From a virus, in the IMG/VR virus record IMGVR_UViG_3300019756_000015, positions 1 to 24,095 of that record: a stretch of DNA of 24,095 nt; one strand, given 5' to 3'. The position numbers and the translations under genes were made by a program. Below the pieces are notes generated by a model. That model searched no databases. It worked only from the letters and a program-made list of their open reading frames with translations, and was not told the DNA's origin. This document shows positions 14,543-21,034 of this stretch, in pieces (the stretch's first letter is position 1; the number at the start of each line of letters is the position of its first letter).

Positions 14543-14814
14543 TGTATATTTTAACACTAAAAGGAAGAGAGACTGATGGGGCATATTCTGTAATAGATGA
14601 ACAAGGAGAAAAAGTTCTTTATTTATTTGTTGATGAAGATGATGCGACAAGATTTGCAATTATGTTAGAAGAAGATGATTATCCAGAAATGAGTGTGATA
14701 GAACTTGATGATGAATTAGTTGTAAATATGTGTGAAACAGAAGGGTATAGATATACAATCATTACCCAAAATGATATTGTAATTCCACCAAAAGATAATG
14801 ATTATTTTTCGTAA
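14542..14814 (+). CDS. DUF3110-type small protein between gp47 and gp46
   Basis: 90 residues. It resembles the DUF3110 family of cyanobacterial proteins: MYILTLKGRETDGAYSVIDEQGEKVLYLFVDEDDATRFAIMLEEDDYPEMSVIELDDELV, then GYRYTIITQNDIVIPPKDNDYF. The family pattern is an opening strand, a DDA-R-(F/Y) helix and a C-terminal PP motif; its molecular role is unknown. The gene overlaps the gp47 stop by one base and reaches 17 bases into the gp46 gene, so it is tightly coupled between the two subunits of the recombination nuclease. This position suggests, but does not show, a link to that complex. Similarity to a host family points to possible transfer from a cyanobacterium. Confidence 0.75.
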   Translation: MYILTLKGRETDGAYSVIDEQGEKVLYLFVDEDDATRFAIMLEEDDYPEMSVIELDDELVVNMCETEGYRYTIITQNDIVIPPKDNDYFS

Positions 14815-16513
14815 AATTTCTTGGAAAAACTTTTTAAGTACAGGAAATCATAAAACTGAGATTGATTTTACAGAGAGTAAAACTAATTTAATTGTTGGTA
14901 CAAATGGTGCAGGTAAAAGTACCATTTTAGATGCTTTGTGTTTTTCTTTATTTGGTCGCGGATTTAGAAAAATTAATAAATCTCAACTTGTTAATTCTGC
15001 AAATGATAAAAATTGTTTAGTTGAAGTTGAGTTTGATATTTCAAATCACAAATGGAAAGTAGTTCGTGGAATCAAACCTAATATTTTTGAAGTTTATAAA
15101 GACGATAAAATTTTAAATCAATTATATTCTTCTACAGAACAGCAAAAGTGGTTAGAGCAAAATCTTCTCAAGATGAATTATAAATCTTTCACACAAATTG
15201 TAATTCTGGGAAGTAGCGCTTTTGTACCTTTTATGGAATTATCAACTGCAAATCGTAGAGAAGTAATTGAAGATCTTTTAGATCTTAAGATATTTTCTTC
15301 TATGAATGGAGTTCTCAAATCTAAAATGCGGCAAATTAAAGATGATGTTAAGGTGTTAGATCTTAAAAAGCAATCTTTAAGTGATAAAATTGAGATGCAA
15401 CAAAATTTTATTGAAGAACTAGAAAATCGTGGAAAGGAAAATATTAAACAAAAAGAAGAAAAGATTGATGAATTGTGTAAATTGCAAGAAGAACTTGGTG
15501 AAAAAAGTGAGAGTCTTGGATATAAAGTTGATGATTTAAATAAAGAAATTATAACGTATTCTGAATCTTCATCTAAGCTTCGTAAACTAGGAACACTTAA
15601 AGGAAAGATTTCTCAGAAGATAAAAAATATTACAGATGAGCATAAGTTTTTTTCTGATAATACGGTTTGCCCAACCTGCACTCAAGATATTGATGAAAAA
15701 TTTAGATTAAATAGAATTGAAAGTGTCCAAAGTAAAGCAAAAGAACTTCAGTCTGGTTATGAAGAATTGAAAAAGACAATTGATATGGAGGAGAAGAGAG
15801 AAAATATATTCAATAATTTAACAAAGGAAATTAGTAAAATTACGAATGAGATTTCTCAAAACAATACTAGAATTTCTACACATCAAAAACAAATCCGAGA
15901 TCTACAATCTGAAATTCAAAAAATTACCAATCAATTTGAAAATAAAAATATTGAACACAAAAAATTAGAAGAATTTAAAAACTCATTAATAACTGTTTAT
16001 GATGAGATTTCTTTAAAGAAAGATCAGGTGCAAAAGTATGAATTTATACATTCATTATTAACTGATTCTGGAGTTAAATCTAAAATAATTAAAAAATACT
16101 TACCCTTAATTAATCAGCAAGTGAATCGATTTTTACAGATGATGGATTCATACATCAATTTTATTCTTGATGAAGAATTTAATGAAACTGTAGAATCTCC
16201 AATATATGAAGATTTTTCATATTCATCATTTAGTGAAGGTGAAAAGGCAAGAATAAACCTTGCTTTAATTTTTGCTTGGAGAGAAGTTGCAAGAATGAAA
16301 AATTCAACTAATTGTAATATTATTTTATTTGATGAAGTGTTTGATGGGTCTTTAGATGGTACTGGAACAGAAGACTTTCTAAAAATTATTCGCTATATCT
16401 TAAAAGATACAAGTGTATTTGTAATTTCTCATAAATTAGGTCTTGAAGATAAATTTGAAAATGTTTATAAAGCTGAAAAAATTAAAGGATTTTCCAGAAT
16501 TGTTAAACTTTAA
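14798..16513 (+). CDS. 46: Recombination nuclease subunit gp46 (Rad50-like ATPase)
   Basis: 571 residues, against 560 in T4. It is the SMC/Rad50-type ATPase that partners gp47 in end resection. In order: Walker A GTNGAGKS (34-41), the Q-loop region FTQIVILGSSAFVPFMELS (131-149), coiled coil from about 165 to 290, zinc hook CPTC (291-294), second coiled coil from about 300 to 415, ABC signature FSEGEKARINLAL (478-490), Walker B NIILFDEVFD (507-516) and the switch His in FVISHKLG. The coiled coils are short, as in T4-like phages. The ATG overlaps the end of the DUF3110 gene. A promoter for the next operon follows within 10 bases of the stop. Confidence 0.96.
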   Translation: MIIFRKISWKNFLSTGNHKTEIDFTESKTNLIVGTNGAGKSTILDALCFSLFGRGFRKINKSQLVNSANDKNCLVEVEFDISNHKWKVVRGIKPNIFEVYKDDKILNQLYSSTEQQKWLEQNLLKMNYKSFTQIVILGSSAFVPFMELSTANRREVIEDLLDLKIFSSMNGVLKSKMRQIKDDVKVLDLKKQSLSDKIEMQQNFIEELENRGKENIKQKEEKIDELCKLQEELGEKSESLGYKVDDLNKEIITYSESSSKLRKLGTLKGKISQKIKNITDEHKFFSDNTVCPTCTQDIDEKFRLNRIESVQSKAKELQSGYEELKKTIDMEEKRENIFNNLTKEISKITNEISQNNTRISTHQKQIRDLQSEIQKITNQFENKNIEHKKLEEFKNSLITVYDEISLKKDQVQKYEFIHSLLTDSGVKSKIIKKYLPLINQQVNRFLQMMDSYINFILDEEFNETVESPIYEDFSYSSFSEGEKARINLALIFAWREVARMKNSTNCNIILFDEVFDGSLDGTGTEDFLKIIRYILKDTSVFVISHKLGLEDKFENVYKAEKIKGFSRIVKL

Positions 16514-16521
16514 TTAACCTC

Positions 16522-16550
16522 TTGATTTATTTTGGATTTTATGCTATACT
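16522..16550 (+). promoter_or_regulatory. Extended -10 sigma70-like promoter of the replication operon
   Basis: TTGATT (16522-16527), exactly 17 bases, then TATACT (16545-16550), with TG one base before the -10 hexamer (TGCTATACT). This matches the host sigma70 type and would start transcription near 16557, ahead of the DUF3310-like gene, gp45, speD, gp44, gp62 and regA. Confidence 0.8.
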
Positions 16551-16580
16551 TGACTAGTATACATAGATTATTTTTTGAGG

Positions 16581-17042
16581 ATGATTAATGAAAATTTTGA
16601 AACTACTTATGAAGGTAGTTTTTCAATGAATTATGAGAGTGGAGGTTTAACATTGGGAAATTATCCATACTCCAGTGGATTTGACGATGATAAAATTATT
16701 TTTGGTGGAGATAGTAAAAATAGTAATAGTGTAGAAACCAGTATGAATGCAAATAAGGTATTTAAATATAATGAAGATAAAATCGTGAAAGAACTTCTTG
16801 ACTATATTCGTGGTACTTACAAACAGCATTATTCTTCTGGAGATGATGAAATTCAAACACTTGATTTAATTGGTGCTTGTGGAGATGGTGAACCTTTTTG
16901 TCGTAGCAACATTTTGAAGTATGCTTCGCGTTATGATAAGAAAGGAACTGCTCGTCTGGACATTATGAAAGTTATGCATTATGCTGTACTACTAATGCAT
17001 TTTAATGATAAAAATTCACAACGTGAAACTTATCCTCAGTAA
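16581..17042 (+). CDS. DUF3310-like small protein before the clamp gene
   Basis: 153 residues from ATG 16581. The N-terminal third is low in complexity and rich in Gly, Ser, Asp and Asn. The C-terminal half, LDLIGACGDGEPFCRSNILKYASRYDKKGTARLDIMKVMHYAVLLMHF, has the pattern of DUF3310 proteins (an N-x-x-K-Y helix, a short basic loop, then a helix of D-x-x-K-x-x-x-Y-A). That family is common in phages and may act on nucleotides, but its activity is not known for certain. The start is uncertain: ATG 16581 has no spaced Shine-Dalgarno, while the ATG at 16626, in the same frame, overlaps the stop of a 13-codon leader ORF (separate entry). It is the first gene behind the 16522 promoter. Confidence 0.7.
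   Translation: MINENFETTYEGSFSMNYESGGLTLGNYPYSSGFDDDKIIFGGDSKNSNSVETSMNANKVFKYNEDKIVKELLDYIRGTYKQHYSSGDDEIQTLDLIGACGDGEPFCRSNILKYASRYDKKGTARLDIMKVMHYAVLLMHFNDKNSQRETYPQ
16588..16629 (+). CDS. Possible 13-codon leader peptide overlapping the downstream start
   Basis: ATG at 16588, peptide MKILKLLMKVVFQ, stop TGA at 16627-16629. GAGG at 16577-16580 is correctly spaced for this ATG and not for the ATG at 16581. The TGA overlaps an ATG (16626) of the DUF3310-like frame as ATGA, the usual coupling arrangement of this phage. It may be chance; the peptide is hydrophobic and basic. Confidence 0.25.
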   Translation: MKILKLLMKVVFQ

Positions 17043-17065
17043 TTGTAAAATTAAAAGAACAATCA

Positions 17066-17731
17066 ATGAAACTTTCTGAAAATACTCTAACAATTTTAAA
17101 AAACTTTTCTGGTATTAATCAGTCAATTCTTTTTAAGGAAGGTAATAAACTTCGTACAATATCAGTAGCTAAAAATATTTTAGCTGAAGCGACAATTACT
17201 GAAGAATTTCCAAAGGACTTTGGAATTTATGATTTGAATCAATTTCTAAATGGGATGGGTCTTCATAAAAATCCAGAACTTAATTTTGATAATGATGGAT
17301 ATGTTGTGATTCGTGAAGGAAAAATGCGATCAAAGTATTTCTTTGCAGATCCTAATGTAATCATTACTCCTCCAGAAAAAGAAATTGAATTTCCAACTGG
17401 AGATGTTTGTTTTGAACTAAAAACAGAACAATTAGATCGCCTTCTGAAAGCAGCAGCAGTATACCAGCTTCCAGATATTTCTGCTGTTGGTGGATCTGGA
17501 GTAGTGAAATTAGTAGTTCGTGATAAAAAGAACGACACTTCAAACGATTTCTCTATTGTTGTAGGAGAAACTGATAATGAATTTTGTTTTAACTTTAAAG
17601 TTGAAAATCTTAAAATTCTTAACGGATCTTATGAGGTAGTTGTATCAAGAAAACTTTTATCTAAATTTGAATCTAAAAATCATAATCTAATTTATTGGAT
17701 TGCTTTAGAACCTGATTCTACTTTTGAATAA
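17066..17731 (+). CDS. 45: DNA polymerase sliding clamp gp45
   Basis: 221 residues, against 228 in T4. gp45 is a trimeric ring loaded by gp44/gp62 that tethers polymerase gp43 to DNA and also activates late transcription with gp55 and gp33. The family is shown by MKLSENTLTILKNFSGINQSILFKEGNKLRTISVAKNILAEATITEEFPKDFGIYDLNQFLNGM at the start, the central FELKTEQLDRLLKAAAVYQLPDISAVG, and the ending ISRKLLSKF-like VVVSRKLLSKFESKNHNLIYWIALEPDSTFE. No clear Shine-Dalgarno precedes the ATG. The TAA overlaps the next ATG (TAATG), coupling it with speD. RegA, encoded at 19924, represses clamp translation in T4. Confidence 0.95.
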   Translation: MKLSENTLTILKNFSGINQSILFKEGNKLRTISVAKNILAEATITEEFPKDFGIYDLNQFLNGMGLHKNPELNFDNDGYVVIREGKMRSKYFFADPNVIITPPEKEIEFPTGDVCFELKTEQLDRLLKAAAVYQLPDISAVGGSGVVKLVVRDKKNDTSNDFSIVVGETDNEFCFNFKVENLKILNGSYEVVVSRKLLSKFESKNHNLIYWIALEPDSTFE

Positions 17732-18066
17732 TGAAGCATATACTCTTTACACTAAAGGGTTGTATTCCTGAAGAATTGAATGATGAAGGTTTTATCAGGG
17801 ATGTTATGTATCAAGCATCAGAATGGTCAAAATCTACTTTGATTTCTTTACATTCTCATAAATTTGATCCTCAAGGAGTCACTGCGATTGCTCTACTTGC
17901 GGAAAGTCATATCAGTATCCATACTTGGCCAGAGAAAGGTATGGCGATATGTGATGTTTTCACTTGTGGAGATCATACAAAACCAATGGATGCAGTAGAA
18001 TATATGAAAACAGAATTTAATTCTGCTAATATTATTGTAAATGAATTTGAAAGACCACTAGAATGA
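17731..18066 (+). CDS. speD: S-adenosylmethionine decarboxylase SpeD, auxiliary metabolic gene
   Basis: 111 residues, the short prokaryotic form. The enzyme makes decarboxylated SAM, the aminopropyl donor for spermidine. Residues of the pyruvoyl active site can be placed: Ser59 in AESHIS (cleavage gives the pyruvoyl group), His64 in HTWPE and Cys79 in FTCGDH. The spacing (59, 64, 79) equals that of the Thermotoga enzyme (Ser63, His68, Cys83), so it looks fully competent. Hidden in the clamp/clamp-loader operon with one-base and four-base overlaps on both sides, it would be made with the replisome. Polyamines may help DNA packing or host translation during infection (inference). SpeD is common in marine T4-like cyanophages. 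Confidence 0.93.
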   Translation: MKHILFTLKGCIPEELNDEGFIRDVMYQASEWSKSTLISLHSHKFDPQGVTAIALLAESHISIHTWPEKGMAICDVFTCGDHTKPMDAVEYMKTEFNSANIIVNEFERPLE

Positions 18067-18578
18067 ATATTTTTGTTACATCTTTGTGTCCAACAAAATC
18101 TGCTCAAGTTCTTCCGGACAAATTAGTAGTGAAGATGCCCGTTGAAACCTGCCAACTATTATCTATAGTAGCATCACACAAGTGGGGACACGGATATGGC
18201 ACTCTTCCGAAGGCAGACGGCACTCCTTATGCCACAGAGAAGGGTGCCTTTCGTAATCATCCCTGTACTAAGTGGGCAAATGAGTCTGAAGAAAATGCAA
18301 GATGGTTGTTAGTTCACGGATTTGCATTGTGCCAAGAATATGCTGCAAGATATGAAAAAACTCATACTTGCTTTCAAACACTTCTTGCTGCAAATGAAAT
18401 CTTTCCAAATGTGAACTATAGTAATCACACACCATTCGTCAGAGCTATGCCTGATGAATATAAACTTGATACAAGCATTGATACATTCACTGCATACAAA
18501 ATGTATATTGCTTCTAAACCTTGGGTATGCGATAATTATATTCGCTTACCACATCGTAAACCTTCTTGGATAAACTAA
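18063..18578 (+). CDS. Conserved phage protein of unknown function between speD and gp44
   Basis: 171 residues. I recognise the pattern as a family found in many unrelated phages but without a firm function: MNIFVTSLCPTKSAQVLPDKLVVKMPVETCQLLS at the start, then a conserved His/Cys-rich centre KGAFRNHPCTKWANESEENARWLLVHGFALCQEYAARYEKTHTC, and a C-terminus PHRKPSWI. The K-M-(P/V)-E-x-x-Q-L-L and HPC-x-x-W motifs are the fixed points. A distant tie to pyrimidine-dimer glycosylases (T4 DenV type) is possible but not shown. It starts at an ATGA overlap with speD. Its first half (about 18125-18290) uses more C- and G-ending codons than its neighbours, which may mean recent transfer. Confidence 0.7.
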   Translation: MNIFVTSLCPTKSAQVLPDKLVVKMPVETCQLLSIVASHKWGHGYGTLPKADGTPYATEKGAFRNHPCTKWANESEENARWLLVHGFALCQEYAARYEKTHTCFQTLLAANEIFPNVNYSNHTPFVRAMPDEYKLDTSIDTFTAYKMYIASKPWVCDNYIRLPHRKPSWIN

Positions 18579-18584
18579 ATTATG
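18577..18584 (+). promoter_or_regulatory. Possible RegA operator at the gp44 start
   Basis: AAATTATG spans the gp44 start codon and equals the 3' part of the RegA recognition element at the T4 gene 44 start. RegA is encoded two genes downstream. The match is short. Confidence 0.3.
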
Positions 18585-19541
18585 GAACTATCTGAAAATA
18601 AACCTTTCTTGTGGGTAGAACAATGGGCACCAGAATCTGTAGAAGAATTAATTTTAACTAAAAGTGTTAAAGAATTTTTCTTAAATGTTGCAAAGGAAGG
18701 TCAACTAAATCAAAATCTAATTCTTCAAGGGTCTCAAGGTTGCGGTAAAACACAAACAATCAAAACTCTTTGTAAAATTACAAAACAGGATGTTTTATTT
18801 TTAAATGGATCTTCTGAGGGGAGGTATTTGGATACTATTCGTAATCAAGTAATTAATTTTGGAACTACCGTTTCAATGTTTAATGATAAGAAAAAGGTAG
18901 TATTTTTTGATGAATTTGATGGAACAACTAATGATGTAATGCTTTGTCTTCGTGGAGTCATTGAGCAATTGCATAAAAATGTATGTTTTATTTTTACTTG
19001 TAATAATTTAAATAAAATTATTGAACCTATTCAATCTAGATGTGTTGTCCTAAAATATACTCCAATTTCTAAAGAAGAAAAACCTCAAATGATGTCTGAT
19101 ACTTTTAAGAGAGTATCTTATATTTTGGATAAGGAAAATATTGAATATGATACTAAAGTCATATTGGAAATGGTTAAAAATTATTTTCCCGATACCAGGA
19201 GACTTTTAAACGCTCTTCAGAGTTATTCTGTAACTGGAAAAATTGATTCTGGAATTCTTGCAAGTTTTTCTGATGTACAAATTGATAATCTTATAGAATT
19301 CATTAAAGATAAAAATTTCCCAGAAGTAAGAAAGTGGGTTATTAATAATGTTGATAATGATACAAATATTATTATGCGTAAAATTTATGATGCCCTTTAC
19401 CATGTATTAGATGGTCCAAGTATTGCATCTTCGGTTTTAATTATTGCAAAGTATCAGTACCAGAGTGCCTTTTGTGCAGACCAAGAGATTAACTTGCTTG
19501 CTTGTATAACTGAAATAATGTGTGAATGTAAATTTAAGTGA
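18582..19541 (+). CDS. 44: Clamp loader large subunit gp44
   Basis: 319 residues, exactly the T4 length. The AAA+ ATPase forms a 4:1 complex with gp62 and opens the gp45 ring onto primer ends. Motifs: LWVEQWAPESVEELIL at the start, Walker A GSQGCGKT (50-57), Walker B VVFFDEFD (106-113), the SRC arginine finger (152-154) and sensor 2 in PDTRRLLNALQ. The stop overlaps a possible GTG start of gp62 and lies 5 bases before its ATG. No strong Shine-Dalgarno; a RegA-like operator covers the start. Confidence 0.96.
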   Translation: MELSENKPFLWVEQWAPESVEELILTKSVKEFFLNVAKEGQLNQNLILQGSQGCGKTQTIKTLCKITKQDVLFLNGSSEGRYLDTIRNQVINFGTTVSMFNDKKKVVFFDEFDGTTNDVMLCLRGVIEQLHKNVCFIFTCNNLNKIIEPIQSRCVVLKYTPISKEEKPQMMSDTFKRVSYILDKENIEYDTKVILEMVKNYFPDTRRLLNALQSYSVTGKIDSGILASFSDVQIDNLIEFIKDKNFPEVRKWVINNVDNDTNIIMRKIYDALYHVLDGPSIASSVLIIAKYQYQSAFCADQEINLLACITEIMCECKFK

Positions 19542-19546
19542 ATATT

Positions 19547-19927
19547 ATGGAATTGAAGGATTGGTTAAATTCAATTAATGATACAAAGAAAAATTTAATT
19601 GACGAAAATAATTCTGTTGAGAGAGAATATCCTCCATTTATAATCAATAAATGTTTATCAGGTAATATTGATTGTTTATTGTATTCAAATGAAATGAATA
19701 TGAATAGGCATTTGAGTAAAAAAATGCAATATGATTTTTATATAAATAGTATTCGTAAAAGAAGAAGATTTTCTCCTTGGGTTAATAAAGAAAAGATTAA
19801 AAATCTTGAAATTATTAAAGAATATTATGGATATAATGATGAAAAGGCAAGACAATCTTTGAAAATACTTACAAGAAAACAAATTGAATTTATTAAAGAC
19901 TCTCTTGATACAGGTGGAAAAAAATGA
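19547..19927 (+). CDS. 62: Clamp loader small subunit gp62
   Basis: 126 residues, shorter than T4 gp62 (187) but of the usual cyanophage size. The pattern MELKDWLNSIN, EYPPFIINKCLSGNIDCLLYSNEMN, LSKKMQYDFYINSIRKRRRFSPWV, YYGYNDEKARQSLKILTRKQIEFIK, DTGGK is that of cyanophage gp62. It binds the gp44 tetramer and lacks ATPase motifs, as expected. The ATG at 19547 is preferred because relatives begin MELKDW; a GTG at 19538 that overlaps the gp44 stop is an alternative. The stop overlaps the regA ATG by four bases, so loader and repressor are translationally coupled. Confidence 0.88.
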   Translation: MELKDWLNSINDTKKNLIDENNSVEREYPPFIINKCLSGNIDCLLYSNEMNMNRHLSKKMQYDFYINSIRKRRRFSPWVNKEKIKNLEIIKEYYGYNDEKARQSLKILTRKQIEFIKDSLDTGGKK

Positions 19928-20358
19928 GTAACATTAGCGAATTAAAAGTGAATTGGACTTCTGATATGATGATTGAAGTTTCTTTGAGTGAACCTGATGA
20001 TTTTTTGAAAGTTCGTGAAACCTTAACTCGTATTGGAGTAGCTTCAAGAAAAGAAAAAAAATTGTATCAATCCTGTCATATTCTTCATAAGCAGGGTAGA
20101 TATTATATTGTTCACTTTAAAGAATTATTTGCGTTGGATGGTAAGCACGCAAATTTAACTGTGAATGATATTCAAAGACGAAATAGAATTATTAAACTAA
20201 TTTCTGATTGGGGTTTAGTTAATGTAATTAATCATGAACTTGTTACTGATATTGCACCTCTTAATCAAATCAAAGTTCTTGCTTATAAAGAAAAAAATGA
20301 TTGGGTTTTAGAACAGAAATACTCAATTGGTAAAAAAAGAGTAGAAGAAACCGAATAA
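19924..20358 (+). CDS. regA: Translational repressor RegA
   Basis: 144 residues, against 122 in T4. RegA binds mRNA near start codons and represses gp44, gp45, gp62, itself and many early genes. After an N-terminal extension of about 15 residues the match to T4 RegA is close: MIEVSLSEPDDFLKVRETLTRIGVASRKEKKLYQSCHILHKQGRYYIVHFKELFALDGK, with T4 having IEITLKKPEDFLKVKETLTRMGIANNKDKVLYQSCHILQKKGLYYIVHFKEM, and the end EQKYSIGKKR parallels PKYTIGN. An internal ATG at residue 15-16 would give the T4 length, but the ATGA overlap with gp62 favours the long form. It is the last gene of its operon, before a terminator. Confidence 0.96.
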   Translation: MSNISELKVNWTSDMMIEVSLSEPDDFLKVRETLTRIGVASRKEKKLYQSCHILHKQGRYYIVHFKELFALDGKHANLTVNDIQRRNRIIKLISDWGLVNVINHELVTDIAPLNQIKVLAYKEKNDWVLEQKYSIGKKRVEETE

Positions 20359-20366
20359 TGAAAGTA

Positions 20367-20389
20367 GGGAATTCAACATTCCCTTTTTT
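20367..20389 (+). terminator. Rho-independent terminator after regA
   Basis: Stem GGGAAT / ATTCCC with loop TCAAC, followed by six T. It ends the replication operon that begins at the 16522 promoter. Confidence 0.85.
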
Positions 20390-20399
20390 AATGAATTGT

Positions 20400-20407
20400 T
20401 ATAAATT
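20400..20407 (+). promoter_or_regulatory. Possible late-type promoter box before hsp20
   Basis: TATAAATT, one base from TATAAATA, lies between the regA terminator and the hsp20 start. Since a terminator separates the two genes, hsp20 needs its own promoter; no good -35/-10 pair is seen, which favours this box. Confidence 0.35.
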
Positions 20408-20450
20408 AATAATGGATGCCGAAAGGGTCTGCACAATCAAACCTCGCTTA

Positions 20451-20490
20451 AAAAGGAGTTAATAAAATGACAAAAGGAGTTAATAAAATG
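20451..20490 (+). repeat. Tandem copy of ribosome binding site plus start codon
   Basis: The 19-base unit AAAAGGAGTTAATAAAATG occurs at 20451-20469 and again at 20472-20490, period 21 bases (seven codons, in frame). Each copy has AGGAG at a suitable distance from an ATG of hsp20. Confidence 0.9.
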
Positions 20491-20922
20491 GCTAACCTAG
20501 CAAGATATACTGCTTCAGATCTTACCCAATTGATGGATAGAATCACACATAATAGTATTGGGATGGATGAATATTTTGATCGTTTATTTAATCTTCACGA
20601 AACTACATCAAATTACCCACCATACAATTTTATTAAAATTAGTAACAGTGAGTTTAGATTAGAACTTGCACTTGCTGGATTTAGAAAAAAAGAAGTTAAT
20701 GTATACACTCAAGATGGTAAACTTTTTGTTGAAGGGCATAAAGAAGATAAAGAACTAAAAACAAAATACCTACACAAAGGTTTAGCACAAAGAAGTTTTA
20801 CTAGAGTGTGGACACTCTCTGATGATATGGAAGTTAGATCAGTTGATTTTGAGGATGGGATTTTGACAGTTATTTTGAGTAAAGTTGTTCCAGAACACCA
20901 TAAGAGAATGGATTGGTTCTAA
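20488..20922 (+). CDS. hsp20: Small heat shock protein Hsp20 (alpha-crystallin type)
   Basis: 144 residues from the second ATG, 151 from the first (20467). Small heat shock proteins bind unfolding proteins without ATP; in cyanophages the role may be folding of virion or replication proteins. The N-terminal arm is MANLARYTASDLTQLMDRI and DEYFDRLFNL; the alpha-crystallin domain runs from about residue 45 (PPYNFIKISNSEFRLELALAGFRKKEVNVYTQDGKLFVEGHKE) to RSVDFEDGILTVILSKVVP at the end. The arrangement matches the cyanophage core Hsp20. The gene has terminators on both sides and so forms its own transcription unit. Either start gives the same domain. Confidence 0.93.
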   Translation: MANLARYTASDLTQLMDRITHNSIGMDEYFDRLFNLHETTSNYPPYNFIKISNSEFRLELALAGFRKKEVNVYTQDGKLFVEGHKEDKELKTKYLHKGLAQRSFTRVWTLSDDMEVRSVDFEDGILTVILSKVVPEHHKRMDWF

Positions 20923-20955
20923 ATAATTTTGGGCAATCCCAAATATCGTCGCCAA

Positions 20956-20995
20956 GGGAGGTTAATGGCAAAAACCATTGACGCCTCCCTTTTTT
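20956..20995 (+). terminator. Rho-independent terminator after hsp20, overlapping a promoter
   Basis: Outer stem GGGAGG (20956-20961) / CCTCCC (20984-20989), inner stem AATGG (20964-20968) / CCATT (20975-20979), loop CAAAAA, then six T. A TTGACG -35 box lies inside the 3' half of the hairpin. Confidence 0.85.
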
Positions 20996-21006
20996 ATTGC
21001 TATAAT
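20978..21006 (+). promoter_or_regulatory. Strong sigma70-like promoter of the polymerase operon
   Basis: TTGACG (20978-20983), exactly 17 bases, then TATAAT (21001-21006) with TG one base before it (TGCTATAAT). This is nearly the full consensus. The -35 box and spacer are part of the hsp20 terminator. Transcription would start near 21013, followed by GGAGG at 21021-21025 and the TTG start at 21035. Confidence 0.85.
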
Positions 21007-21034
21007 AATTATTATTGTGAGGAGGAATTTTGAT

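Noticed and set aside
20965-21033. Small ORF of 22 codons starting in the hsp20 terminator with GGGAGG just upstream
   Set aside because: The GGGAGG is only 3 bases from the ATG, the frame runs through terminator and promoter, and the peptide has no recognisable features. It is better explained as terminator and promoter sequence.
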